Shown: piece by piece, positions 1 to 10,404 of the stretch
Numbering within the stretch: position 1 is the first letter of the stretch
Layout of the letters: each line of letters opens with the position of its first letter
Source: Cristatella mucedo
Lineage: Eukaryota > Bryozoa > Phylactolaemata > Cristatellidae
Assembly (NCBI GenBank): GCA_009760855.2
Contig: WPIO01000057.1
Location: forward strand, 2,687,501-2,751,500
Reading direction: 5' to 3'
Length of the DNA stretch: 64,000 nucleotides
Program-made: the position numbers and the translations under genes
The notes under the pieces: generated by a model
Told to the model about the DNA's origin: nothing
Seen by the model: only the letters and a program-made list of their open reading frames with translations
Databases searched by the model: none

Positions 1-95
1 GTTTGTGTGATACTTATAGCATTTGCTCAGAGCATTTTGGCCTAACTGTGTGAATCCTAAAGAGCAAAGTTGATTCAGTATAGATTTGAAAATTA

Positions 96-911
96 TAGTG
101 GTGCCTCGGCTTAAGAGTTTAATTCGTCTCGTTCCGGACCTCATAACTCAAATTACTCGCATACCAGATCATTTCCCCCATCGAAATGAATTGAAATGCC
201 TTTAATCCATTTAAGCACCCCTAAAAACGTTGCCTTTTTTGTAACGTGTTTTTACATTAAAAATGTACTTATAAATAAAGAGTATTGCTTTACAATAAAA
301 TGTCTTGTAATACACGGGTTTATTCACCCTAATGTACAGGAGTAATTTGGAAATCAGATGACTTGACGCTAACAGAGTTAGATGAGAAAGGCTGAAATAA
401 ATGTCTGAATCTTATTCGCCAGTTTGTGCCTTTTTTGCCGGGCTTTGCTCGCTTTCAGTTTATTGGCTGGGCCTTTACGCGGACGCACCGATTGTTATCA
501 GTTATGCGATGAACTCATCCACGATGATAGTGCCTAAATAGAGTACGATAGGTACTTAGCTGTTTCTCTCGAAGTCAAATTAAAAACCGGATTCCGGCGA
601 TCTTGCATGTCCAAACACCATGATGGCTCCCTCGAGTCGGTCAGGGAGCGTACCGACTGGCCTGCGCTTGGCGTCACACCCGGATCGCAGGGCAGCGTCT
701 TACAACGGAACGTCGTTCGCTGCCGTACTTTTATTTGCCCGAGTAACCACACGCAGTGTGACGGTCGCGGCGGCAACTAGTCGTGGAGTCTCTGAAGCTG
801 GCTCGCAACCCAAATTCTAGCTCGCAACTCAAAGCAAATATTCGGTCGAGAGAAAGTTCGTATCTCGAAAACACTCACATGTCGAGACGCTCGTAAGCCG
901 AGGTACCACTG
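96..911. mobile_element. Non-autonomous Tc1/mariner-type (pogo/Tigger-like) DNA transposon
   Basis: The two ends are inverted copies of one terminus. The left end starts at 96 (TAGTGGTGCCTCGGCTTA) and the right end read backwards from 911 is CAGTGGTACCTCGGCTTA; 19 of the first 22 positions agree. A TA dinucleotide lies just outside the left end (94-95); the right flank reads CA, a plausible decayed TA. Inside both ends are further copies of a CTCGTAACTCAAA-like motif (around 146-160 and 823-833), typical of Tigger-type termini. About 816 bp long, with no transposase-like reading frame, so a MITE or internally deleted copy. The interior at 620-790 is GC-rich. The superfamily call rests on terminus sequence and TA target and is family knowledge rather than proof. 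Confidence 0.6.
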
Positions 912-1289
912 CATTCTGAGAGTAGGCACGTAGAAAAACGTTTCCGTTATTCTCGTTTCGCGTACTAAAAACAGTACTAAAGAGTCTGGTCCCGAAAGTA
1001 TGTAATTTTTCTCGCTGCAATCACGTGTCGCTTTAAAGCCTTGGTATCTTTCGTCCAGTCTCACTACTGCAATTTTTAGCGAAGTTAAAAGAACGTAGCA
1101 TCGTGGCATAGCAACTGCACGAATGCATTACGTCATCGGTTACCGCTAGCTAGATCCAATCGTGATTTAGAGCCAACGTCTCCACAGACACTGCTCTAAT
1201 TTTGATCGGCGTGACTTTATGAACGATGCTGATTAGTTTAGTGCCCCATTGATAGTTTCTATTATCGGCAAGCACCGTTTGATACCATC
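912..1289. other. Unassigned sequence between MITE and P repeat
   Basis: No coding frame with recognisable content and no match by eye to other parts of the window. It may hold the diverged outer end of the following P repeat, because copy P5 extends about 400 bp further outward than the clear homology here. Confidence 0.3.
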
Positions 1290-3600
1290 GACCAGCTGAT
1301 GATTCTTGATTACCTCTCGCCTTTGGCAGTTACATTCGTACCATCAACGTAGCATAAGCTGTCTTTAATTACAGGGGGGGGGGGAGAGTGGTTTGTGCTT
1401 TCACTCTACAGTGGGATCACTTTGATGCTATTTTTCGTTTTACGTTCTTCAAACCTTTGCGAAAAACTACTGACTATATGAGAGCATGCTTGTCAATGAT
1501 ATGTTCACTGCATCAGCTGTGGTATGTAGAGTTCCTGATGGCAATTAGAGGTGTGGTGAATTTTGATAGTCCTAATCCGTGCAGATACTTTCAAATCCTC
1601 GAACGAACAACCAATTTCCCAAGCACCGACCGTAAGTAAGCGAGCAACCAGAGTATCTAGACATCTCTAGGCTTGGCTCCCTTAATAAATAGCCCACATT
1701 TCAGGACCAGCAGGTTGAGACTTTTCGAGGTAAGACTTCTGCTCTACTTAGGCTGACTGAGCCTCGGCTTGTAAGACTGTAGGCTTATGGGGTCCCACCA
1801 AAACGTCCGGAAATCGATTCATGCAGGCCGAAATGCCTAATTATATGCCGAGGCCTGAATGCCTGAGTAACTTAACTTACGTTATGTAAAGGATTTTATG
1901 TGATTTGGTAGCATTTCATTATAATGTTTTAGCTCACATTTACCTTAAACAGTTCATTAGACGCCTGTTCAGCGAATATGGTGTGTAAACTAAATATTCT
2001 CACTCATTTCAGGCGGCTCGGTGCATTTCTTCTGCAGCTTCTACCGGAATATTTAAATAACCAGGTACAACAAAGAGCCGTTTGCATAATCTCATGACCC
2101 AATCTGACGTGCGGATTTACTTTTAGTTTTGTAAATATAAACATATTAAATGAATCTAGATAGATTGAAACCGTCCCAATTAACAGTAATTTTCAGAAGA
2201 GGTTTCTGTGTTTCACTTTAGGAATCACCAGTCCTGATACTATCTTCTGGATGGTAGGCCTGGAAGTTCAAGACTGAGAAACTCATGTAGGAGTTACCTT
2301 AAAAGCAAATTTAATCATACAATTTAAAGGTGCTTTCACTAGCTCAAAAAACCTAATTGGCGTTTTCTTTTTAAAGCTCTGACTTTCCACTCTTCTTTGT
2401 GTTTTTCCCCGAATCTGCCCATCCAAAGCAAAGGAATTTGCATCAGTCAGAAGTTTTAGCAGTGGTTTGAAATTCCAGTCTTTCAGTTACATGGGACTTA
2501 TGAAGTAGATTCCATAGTGCTCTTTCTGTACCGAATGTAAACCTTGCCACGTTAGGCTCAACAAATACATACCTACGTGATTAGGAATCTGTAAATGCTA
2601 GTGCTTTAAGGCAGTCCGAGATCGGTGGATAGGCAGTACACTGATGCCTTGCAAACACTCTGCTTTCTGACTAGAAATTCGACATAACGTACCATCATGA
2701 TAAAGGTAAAAATGCTGGTGGTCCATGCTCTGCTTTTTGAGTAGATATCCTCTGTAAGCCACAGCCAGTATTTACCTTGAAGTACTTGCTGTCAAATACC
2801 ACCATTATAACTCGATGCTCTGGGTGAAGGCTCTTGCATTGTAGACTATAGTAACTGGTGGTCGAAACTCTTCTCTGTTATTTCCAAGTCTTATAAAATA
2901 TCCGACAGTTCTATGCTAAAATGAGAATGCGCTTTAGTCCAGATTCAGAGGAATTAAAATTGCTTCCAAACGTTGTGATATTGTTGTCGATAGCTAGACT
3001 CTTGGTAACGTGAAAGGAATAATTCAGAATTGCATTCGAACTACAAGTGCTAACAAATAGCGATGTGAACAGTGACGTGCTTGAATAAATCGTTTGTAAG
3101 CACTAGTGATATCTTGCAGGGCTCATTTCCGAATATTATTGCTAAGAATGATATAACTGCCTCGTTTTCTGACTCTTATCTCGGTACCCTAGTGGCTTCT
3201 GCATTTCCCGCATACTCTACCAGCTGTACTCGTATTAATCGTAAGACACTTCTAAATAGAACTTTACTCATACTCTCAGACTAGTAATTTCTTCGTCAAA
3301 TGACTTTTGTATTCAACCAGTTTTCGTAGAGGTGGCAGCAACGAAAACTACACGAGTGTGAATTGCTAGCGACCCGAGTTCCATGTGTTGTTAGTTTAAC
3401 CACGTTGTAATATAAAGCTAGTGTCTGACCTCAGCCTGGTGTATCTTGTGTTATCACTTTTGCTGACGCTTATCTTGAATGCCTAGAGCGATCAATGCAA
3501 ACGGCTACTTCAGCTTTCGAGTGCTTAATCCTGTAATCAGTCAATGGTTTGAGCAGGCTTGCATAGTAACGTACATCAAAATGTGGGAAGATGGAACACA
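1290..3600 (+). repeat. P repeat, copy P1 (long non-coding interspersed repeat)
   Basis: Homologous along most of its length to P5 (32,290-34,560 +) and, reversed, to P8 (44,330-46,600 -). Landmarks are an 11-base G run at 1,374-1,384, a GAGGTGTGGTGAATTTTG block near 1,548, an AGGCGGCTCGGTGCATTT block near 2,012, and about four degenerate tandem units of roughly 72 bp at 2,630-2,900 containing GGTGGTC and CTCTGCTTT. No reverse transcriptase or transposase motif is visible in any frame. The G run is shared only with P8, where it is a C run at 46,489-46,498, suggesting P1 and P8 are closest relatives. It continues directly into block A, as the P8-B pair does in inverse order, so P-A was duplicated as one unit. 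The class of repeat is unknown. Confidence 0.6.
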
Positions 3601-3968
3601 TAATTAACTCGATGGTGTAAGTAGCCTCATGTAATGGGCTATTATATTCAGAAACTATGTGTAAAGAACTGACGAAGTAGGTTGGGGATGCGGATTAACG
3701 GCTTTTGCTCCTCGATGGCTCTGGGCGACACACTAAACAATAGGAAGGCTGAAGCTTCTCGCCAAGGCTTTGCATTTACCAGCAAGACTCAGAGCAGTGC
3801 AGAATCACTAGTGGTCAGTAAGCAAGGAGCCACAAATAGACCGTAGGGGTTATGTGTCAAGCCACAAATATACCGTAGGGGTTATGCTGGCCAAAGAAAG
3901 ACTGAAGGCTTAGACGATCCTTATAAATTCAAGCCATTGAGTAGTATATTTACCAGCAGCAACGAGTT
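3558..3968. repeat. About 410-bp segment present in two block-A copies and absent in the third
   Basis: In this copy the P end (GCAGGCTTG) and the start of block A (GAGTTATAGA) are separated by about 410 bp. In the inverted copy near 44,290 the same two motifs are joined directly. Copy C at the window end contains at least the inner part of the segment (63,895-64,000, reversed). It is therefore an insertion in the A/C lineage or a deletion in B. It contains a 32-bp tandem duplication at 3,828-3,891 (unit AGCCACAAATANACCGTAGG...). No coding content or terminal repeats were recognised. Confidence 0.45.
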
Positions 3969-4732
3969 ATAGATCCAAAGCTTCAGCACGGCCACTCAGC
4001 GACTCTCATATTGCCTATTCTCAAATCTAGCTTGTCAATAAAAGACACACAATGAGTCATATCTGACCAGCCGAACTCAATCATTGAAACTTCAAACGTC
4101 GCTAGTAAGTTCTAGTCTGCATTTAGAGCTAAAAATTCCACCAATTCGGAGTTGGTTCGAGTGTATAGGACCTACTTAGGACTGCAGATTTAGGCAGCAT
4201 ATCTGTGCTTTTTTTCCTAAAAAGCTTTTGGTATCATCGATCACCAAGTCATTTTTCAGCACCACGTCTCGCTTTAAAAACACTAGCGTTGCTCGCTAAA
4301 GATTCCGGCCTTAGCTAAGTGGGACGCACCATAGAATTAATCTGTGCGAATTTACAAAGATCACCAGAAAACCTCTGAAGTAACGAAGGCTTTGGGCTTC
4401 TCTCTTGTTCCGGTTTTATTTACGGTTTACACTCTCCCTCTTGCAAACGTGATTGCAAGGCACATTATAGGAATTTATCTTAATGCGGATGGCAGTAGCT
4501 AGTACCTTTGTTAATTCCTTCCGAACCACCCGGCCTGTCGATTTCTATCAGAGCCCTTGCTGCCTGTATTGATGACACTAGCTCGTGGCGTTTAGAGAAA
4601 TGTTTCGAAGGGAAACATAACAAAACATACCTTCCGGGTATCGTTACACTAAGACTAATTTAGAAATTTTCATTATTACACTCAAATTCCGCCCTCTTAG
4701 CATATCTATTCGATTGAATTTGTGCAAATAGA

Positions 4733-4830
4733 ATAATAATAATAATAATAACAATGCGCTTGATGAAGGGCCCATAGAGAGCCCAATCTCTTTCTTTGTG
4801 CTTAAAGTTTGCTGCAAAGGGAGCGAATAA
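4733..4830 (-). mobile_element. Short L2 3'-tail insertion inside block A
   Basis: An (AAT)n run (4,733-4,751) is followed by the L2 tail hairpin in antisense order and by TTTGCTGCAAAGGGA, as at other L2-1 3' ends. The flanks (GAATAAT before, GAATAATAGG after) could be a target duplication. The partial second copy of block A near 6,970 lacks the insert, giving an empty site (AGTAATACAAGG). The same insert is seen inverted in B (43,440-43,535) and C (63,020-63,120), so it predates that duplication. Confidence 0.6.
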
Positions 4831-5339
4831 TAGGTGTCGTGATGTTCCAGTAAGGCCATTTTTTAGAGGACTATATCAGCACCAGAGAACTCAGCTGGCT
4901 TTCGGCAATATATCATTGCTAAAATGCGGGCTTGGTTAGATATTAATATTGCGTTGAAGTAGACCCGTAGGTTGGTGACATTCAGTCACGACTTCACTTA
5001 CTCACAGGTTACTGGTCTGTCGGCCTGTGCCATCGCTGCTTACAGTCGGTCCCTATAGCTACAGCTATCCATTTCTATTGAGAATTTCAGGGGTGCTACA
5101 TCAAACTAAAACTCAAAGCCGTGCAGTAGCTCATAGTCAAGCAACGCATCGACTTCAAAGGTTTGTCACTTACTTTTTAAGTAACTTCAACGTCTAGGTT
5201 CAGTCAACCTATCTAACGCCTACCCCTAACAGGTTAAGCACCATACAGCCTGCTTTTCAGAATTTAATCGTATACCTGGACCTCGTAGAAACGTCACATC
5301 CTTCGGATACCCTGCTTTCATTTCCCCCTAAATCTGGTT

Positions 5340-5590
5340 CTTACGCTGACCAACCAGTTCGGCCACGTCTTGGCTCCTGCGTATCTAGCTGAACTGATGC
5401 ACCAGTTTCAGCCAGTTCCAGGCCACAGGTCCAGTGTGGACACTAAATTAGCTGTCCCATCACCTAATGCGTACCGAAAGCCGCTTAGGCTATGAGTGGG
5501 CTGTACAAAACTCTCATGCCTAACACCCAAGTGGTCTTTAGTACACTGTGGAGTTACAGACGAAGATGTTTTACATTGCATTACATTACT
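5340..5590 (+). mobile_element. 5'-truncated L2-2 3' end inserted in block A
   Basis: It begins near TTACGCTGACCAACCAG and encodes the 'H-V-L-A-P-x-Y-L-A-E-L-x-H-Q' part of L2-2 (GGCCACGTCTTGGCTCC), then jumps near 5,460 to the 3' UTR and finishes with the family tail TTACATTGCATTACATTAC (5,570-5,588). Compared with C (62,040-62,510), about 225 bp around the jump are missing. The L2-1-like sequence resumes after it (CCCGGACTCGATCAGG). The partial second copy near 7,470-7,500 runs through the site without interruption, so it is the unoccupied state. Confidence 0.65.
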
Positions 5591-6019
5591 TTTGTCGACC
5601 CTTTCCCGGACTCGATCAGGTTTAAAACTAACCTAAACGTGTATTTACTGCAGCATCTAGTGCATCCGTGAGATTCATCTTGTGTGAGCTTAAGCATACA
5701 GACAAGGGGCATCCTGTCACTAACCACAAATACATGGTGGCCCTCTTCGTGTAACCACTAACCTGGTTAGGACTACTGTTCATTGAGCAGGCTGCTCTTA
5801 TCCATGCTATATATAGCTCTCTTTTCATGAGTTTTTAAGTGCCTAGAAAGGGATCGAGTTCTCTGATAGCCCAATGATTATGGTTCTATTACTAATATAA
5901 TAATCAAGTGTGCGCTACTATCATAGGCATTTTAGGCTGCCAAAAAACATTCGGTTCAACGTGAAGCTGATTGAATCTAATTAAGGAAGCTTATTGTTAT
6001 TTAGAGTTGCATATATTGT

Positions 6020-6410
6020 ACTATGGTCCTTTAGTAGACGAATCTCAAATAGTTCTGGGACACCGCATTTAGTTTGCAAGCTCCCAAAGCCCTGCACTCA
6101 CTCCCGAATCGCTTAAAGATGTCTTTTTACTTATTTAAATTTATAAAGAAAAAAGGAACGCATCTCCTTATAATCGCAAATAGTTGGTCTCTGTAATTTG
6201 TCCCTTATCAGCTTATGTGTGCTGAAGCTGCAAATGCTGCCTTAACTTTAATTTTCATAATGACCTTGTGCATGTCACTCCTAGCCATTTATGCTTGTTG
6301 CTCATTCCGCATGCAACCACAGCCATTCGATTGTGCGTCTTGTGCAGCAAACGTAAAGTGGCTGGAAAAAGTTAGCTTTATCCTAGGGCACTATATCGAA
6401 CGCATTCTAA
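6020..6410 (+). mobile_element. Ancient L2 3'-end segment (about 390 bp)
   Basis: It aligns with the last 400 bp of L2-1: AGCTCCCAAAGCCCTGCACTC (CTCCCAAAGCC part) for the 'A-P-x-A-W-N-S-L-P' codons, then TTTATAAAG, the GTGCTGAAGCTGCAAATGC block and GCAGCAAACGTAAAGTGGC before the hairpin. Sequence just upstream (5,930-6,025) does not resemble L2, so the copy starts close to the point where the copies at 26,215 and 55,699 also start. A second version is at 7,690-7,930, and inverted versions are in B (41,600-41,870) and C (61,200-61,600). Confidence 0.55.
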
Positions 6411-6679
6411 TTTTTCAAACAAAATTACACGTTTATGACTTCGGTTTTTATTACTACTCTTGCTCTTAGTTTCCGTTTAGGAGACAGTTGTCAGTTTTGT
6501 ACCCATATTGTTTTGGTTTATAAATGTAACGCTTGGGAGATTAATTATACTCAGCTGCTGCTTTAAATTTCCAGGTTGGAGTAGCTTATCTTCAAGGTAG
6601 CTTTTCTTGTTCATGCTATTTTCACTGTGAAGACTAAGAACAATCTGAAAAAATAGGTCTTTTTATACTCACCATCCTG

Positions 6680-7900
6680 CTAACTTGATTGCCATCCGCA
6701 CTCTAGGCATACATCTCGATACAGGCGGAAGTAAGAATTCTCTTTTCTTAATTCCCTTCGAGCAATCCAGCGTGTCGATCTCTCTCAGCTCCCTGGCTGC
6801 CTGTACTGATGACATAGGCACGTGGCGTCTAGAAACATGTTACATAGAAAAGCATGATAAGCAAACTTACTGGTTTAGGGTTACACTAAGAGGTGTTCAG
6901 AAATTTTACATCCAACACTTAAATTCAGCCCTCTTAGCAAGTACATTTGATTTATTCCGTAGTAATACAAGGTGTTCTGCTGTTCTAGTTTGGCAATTTA
7001 TTAGAGGACTAGATCAGAACCAGAGTAGTTAACCTGGCTTTGGGCTGCATGTCATTGCTAAAGTGTGGGCTGGGTCAGATAGGGATGTCGCAACGAAGTC
7101 AACCCATGGGTTTGTGACATTCAGTCTCGCCTTCAGTGACTGACTGGTTACCGGACCTGTGCAATCGCTGCTTACAGACGATGCCAAATGCTACAGCTAT
7201 GCATTTCTACGGAGAGTGTCACAGTTGCTACATCACACCAAATCTCACTTATTGACCAGTAATAACTCATAGTCAAGCAATACAACAACATGAAAGCGTT
7301 GTCAATAACATTTTTTTAAACTTTGTGGTCTTGCCCAAGTTAACCAATCGAATGTATACCCCCACGAGGCTAAGCACTATACGGCCTGCTCTTTGGAATC
7401 TAATCGTATATCTGTACTTCGTAGAAACGTCTAATCTTTTGGATATCCTACGTTTAGTTCATATGATTCCTAAGTCTGGAATTCCATATTGACGTGTCGT
7501 GCCATTTCAGACTCGACCAGAATTTAAAATAACCTAAAGACAAATTTACGGCAGCATTCACTTTATCGATAGTAGGTTTTGTAGGCTGTCATATAAGGCT
7601 TTCAGTTAAACGTGAAGCTGATTGAATCTACTCAGCAAAGCTTACCGTTATTAGGAGTTGCTCAGATTGTAATCTAGTAATTTAGCTAAAAAATCGCAAC
7701 TCCTAGGGAGACAGCACCTTTTGCTCATATGCTCCCAAAGCCTGGAACTCCCTCTCACTTTTGATTTGCGTCAGACCATCTCTTTACTTTTCCACGTTTA
7801 CAAAGAAGGTACAATGCATCTATTTATGACAACATTTAGTCGGTCCCTGTTATTCGTTACTCAAGTGATTATCTGGGTTTTAGCTGTATATGCTGCCCAT
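6680..7900 (+). repeat. Partial second copy of block A (A2)
   Basis: It repeats block A from about the YADD region onward: 6,770-6,830 matches 4,530-4,590, 7,000-7,200 matches 4,860-5,070, 7,370-7,460 matches 5,250-5,330, and 7,690-7,900 matches 6,050-6,200. It lacks the short L2 tail and the L2-2 insert present in block A, so it preserves pre-insertion states. The longest frame (115 codons at 6,685-7,032) is a mixed remnant of RT sequence, not a gene. Confidence 0.6.
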
Positions 7901-7924
7901 AAACGTGCTCGAAATTCGCTGTAC

Positions 7925-8290
7925 GAGACGTCAGGTGAGCTATCAAAATGAGTCTTGAAATCACCTACAACAAAAGAAGGATAAATTGCAGAATCAACGT
8001 AAAATTAGAGAAATCTGAGATTTGCGGGACTGGTATCAGCATGGCGATTGGCTACTGCCACTACTGATACGTTGTCGTCGGTTGAACTCGAAACAGTTGA
8101 TGAGATAGACAACTTCAAGGAGACTGCAAGCGGTTTGAAATTGAATGACCAGCTTGTAATAATAGCAACTCCACCTCTACATTGCGATTGATCGGATTAA
8201 CCTCTTTGCTTGACCGAAGAAGTTTGTCCCCTGGCCTCGCTAGTGGTCTAACAATCGATGAGATGAGCTTTTAAAATGCTTTATCTGGAC
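7925..8290 (-). pseudogene. L2-1 endonuclease-domain fragment
   Basis: Matches the antisense of the L2-1 endonuclease region at 20,850-21,150, including GAAATCACC, AGAAATCTGAGAT, CTACTGCCACTA and GCAACTCCACCTC, which encode the 'G-D-F-N-V-H' to 'G-G-G-V-A-I' part in reverse order. Heavily mutated, no open frame. It is one of only two pieces of L2-1 upstream of the RT in the window other than the main copy. Confidence 0.65.
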
Positions 8291-8679
8291 CTTTACATTT
8301 CTTCATTGGCCAAGTTTCTTGTTAATGTTTTCTTGTGCGTTATTTTCATATTTAAGTGATTTAAAGATTGGCAAACATTAAGCCTTTCACTACCAAAATA
8401 ACTATCACTCTTCTTGTGCCTGCAATTTTCATTGTGAAGGCTAAGAACAATCTGAAAAAATGCGGTCATAAATGCGCCTATTTTTTAAGAATAACGGTTC
8501 AATTGGAACACATGTAAACCACCAGGACATAGTAAAGAGAAAGTAAATTCAAATCATATATCGTTTGGGGAAGTTTTGCTGAAATAATTAGCAATAGTTT
8601 AAGCATGACTTAAATCGCCTTATGTTATTGCAGGTGTATGGGTATTTAAGGTGTAGGGGTTTTACAACAATTCTATTCA

Positions 8680-8890
8680 TTATACTAGTACATTTATTGT
8701 AGCACCCTCAGAGAACCGATAAACTTTTTAGGCACTTTTACATTTCGTTCCTTCACAGTGTCAGCATGCACAAGCACACAAAGAACGAATGACAAGGATC
8801 CATCAAACAACATAGTAAATGTTGTTTTTTTTAGCTTCTGTTGAAATATGATGACGTGAGAAGGTCTCGTGTGTGACGTTAGTTGAAAAT
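8680..8890 (-). mobile_element. L2-1 3'-end fragment
   Basis: Contains the tail hairpin in antisense order (CACCCTCAGAGAACCGATAA, then TTTTTAGGCACTTTTACA) followed by CACAGTGTCAGCATGCACAA and an ACGAATGACAAGGATCC block, as at 18,270-18,560. Truncated after about 200 bp. Confidence 0.6.
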
Positions 8891-8899
8891 ATTTTCAGG

Positions 8900-9894
8900 A
8901 TTTAGGTGTCTATACTTGGCACGTAAGAACTGAAGCCGGTTCTGGAAACAGATGATTAGAGTCATATTACCCATGTTAGCATATTACCAAGAATCAGGGA
9001 AAAGATTAATTTTTTGTAATGCAAATTGGTGCAATTTAGCTAAACGTCTTACTAAACATTGAGTGATATCAGTTATTACTAACGTCACGGTAGATGTAAT
9101 TGGTCTAAGCTTAGGCCTGCACAAACGGCAAAATTTAAAGATTAGATAGGTTCTTACACGAAAGGAGAAACAGAACTATCCATTCGAACAAGCTGTGTCC
9201 AACTATTTGTGCTCTTCGGCGGTCTTGATGAGATTTCCTCTGGTGTAGCGACACTGGAATATAGTCTATATTGCAGTATCATTTACATGGAACCTAAGAT
9301 ATATAAATCTCTGCTCTCTTTTCTATGTCAGCCGACGACCTCGGTCGTCAAAGGCGAGCACCTTAATCGCAGAGCTAAACTAGTGCAGCAAGTCTCAGCT
9401 AAAAAAATCTGAATGTGCCTTGTGTGATCTAAATGCTTCCGACGAATCTGTTCCTCTCAGCCGATGACGGATTCGCTCCACATAGCATTCCTGTGCCTCA
9501 AACTTGGGTCTCTTTTTCTTGCGTGCTTTGAATGCTTACCTTGCCTGATTCGGAGCATATTTACTAGTAGCTATGGGTGTCTTACTATGTGGCTTTGAAT
9601 GCTTGACTAAAGCTACAACGGGCGTGCAATTAACCCTTGGTTATTTTTTTGATTGTCCTGAGTCCGACACCATTCGAATTAAACGAAATAGAAGCAGTGT
9701 TATTTAAAACATGCTCACGCCTAATCTGATAGACTATGAAATGTAGTCAATTAGCAAAGTAAGAAATCAAGATCTATAATGTTAAAGGAACTAGTATATC
9801 CAGTATACCTTGGTATACTGGTATATCCAGTTTACCTTGACATTCAAGTCATTGTCCTAGCATAGGTTGTCACTGGGTAAAAAAGAGAGGTATC
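8900..9894. other. Unassigned sequence
   Basis: About 1 kb with no reading frame over 67 codons and no recognised repeat partner in the window. It contains a short perfect inverted repeat at 9,800-9,821 (CCAGTATACC, 2-base spacer, GGTATACTGG). Confidence 0.3.
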
Positions 9895-10340
9895 TATTTG
9901 GCTTCAATGGTGGAATCAGGTCGACACTGTTTTTATTATACTTCTTTAAAAGTGCGCTACACAGTGCAGATGGTATGAAAGCGTGCATGTAAATTACTTT
10001 ATTCACTGCAAACGTTATAGCATAGGTTGCTTCTACTTAGTTTTAGGCAAATGGTCAATTTCGCAACTAGCAATCCGTGTCAAAACTTTGAAATCCTCAG
10101 CCAACTTACCAATTTTGCTAAGACCGACTGTAAAAGAGCAACACAAGTAAGAACCTTAGGAATCACTAAATTAATTTACAAAAAAAAATTTGGATTTCTG
10201 CAGCTCTTTCATGCTAGAATGTTGGTCTATTAAAGCAATCTGGGTCTCCAGTCATTGGACCATCAGTTTGGGTGCTAACACGAAAGATCTCTCTGGTTCG
10301 ATTAGTACCGATAGTGATTCCTAATCACCGACAGAGGAAG
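9895..10340 (+). repeat. P repeat fragment P2
   Basis: Matches the left part of P: ATGGTCAATTTCGCAACTAG and CAATCCGTG... at 10,050-10,120 correspond to 1,550-1,640 in P1. It ends before the right half and is followed within 70 bp by copy I. The 68-codon frame here is incidental. Confidence 0.5.
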
Positions 10341-10404
10341 GATTAGAACCAAAACACTGCTTCCCTAATGTATATAATTTTTTTTTGTCACGTAAAGCAA
10401 TGCA

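Larger units (their letters stand above)
4050..5910 (+). pseudogene. Block A: ancient L2-like reverse transcriptase remnant with nested insertions
   Basis: The plus strand follows the L2-1 RT region in order: the D-Q-L-N-S motif near 4,072, the 'D-T-I-D-H' segment near 4,235 (GGTATCATCGATCACCAAG), the segment before the YADD core near 4,430-4,480 (TACACTCTCCCTCTTGCAAA), the 'A-C-I-D-D' segment near 4,560, and the C-terminal region near 5,240-5,340. It is full of stops and frameshifts, with no open frame beyond about 80 codons. Two later insertions sit inside it: a short L2 tail at about 4,733-4,830 and an L2-2 3' end at about 5,340-5,590. It ends in an L2-type tail hairpin near 5,840-5,880. 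It is far more diverged than the L2-1 copies at 18-21 kb and 55-57 kb, so it is an older wave or subfamily. Confidence 0.7.

Noticed and set aside
777-1109. 110-codon antisense frame near the MITE as a gene
   Set aside because: It crosses the MITE right end, has no recognisable domain, and lies in GC-rich repeat sequence where chance frames are longer.
3072-3284. 70-codon frame in P1 as a conserved peptide
   Set aside because: Its counterpart in P8 (44,587-44,772, minus) differs by substitutions and length, and P5 lacks it; shared DNA ancestry suffices.
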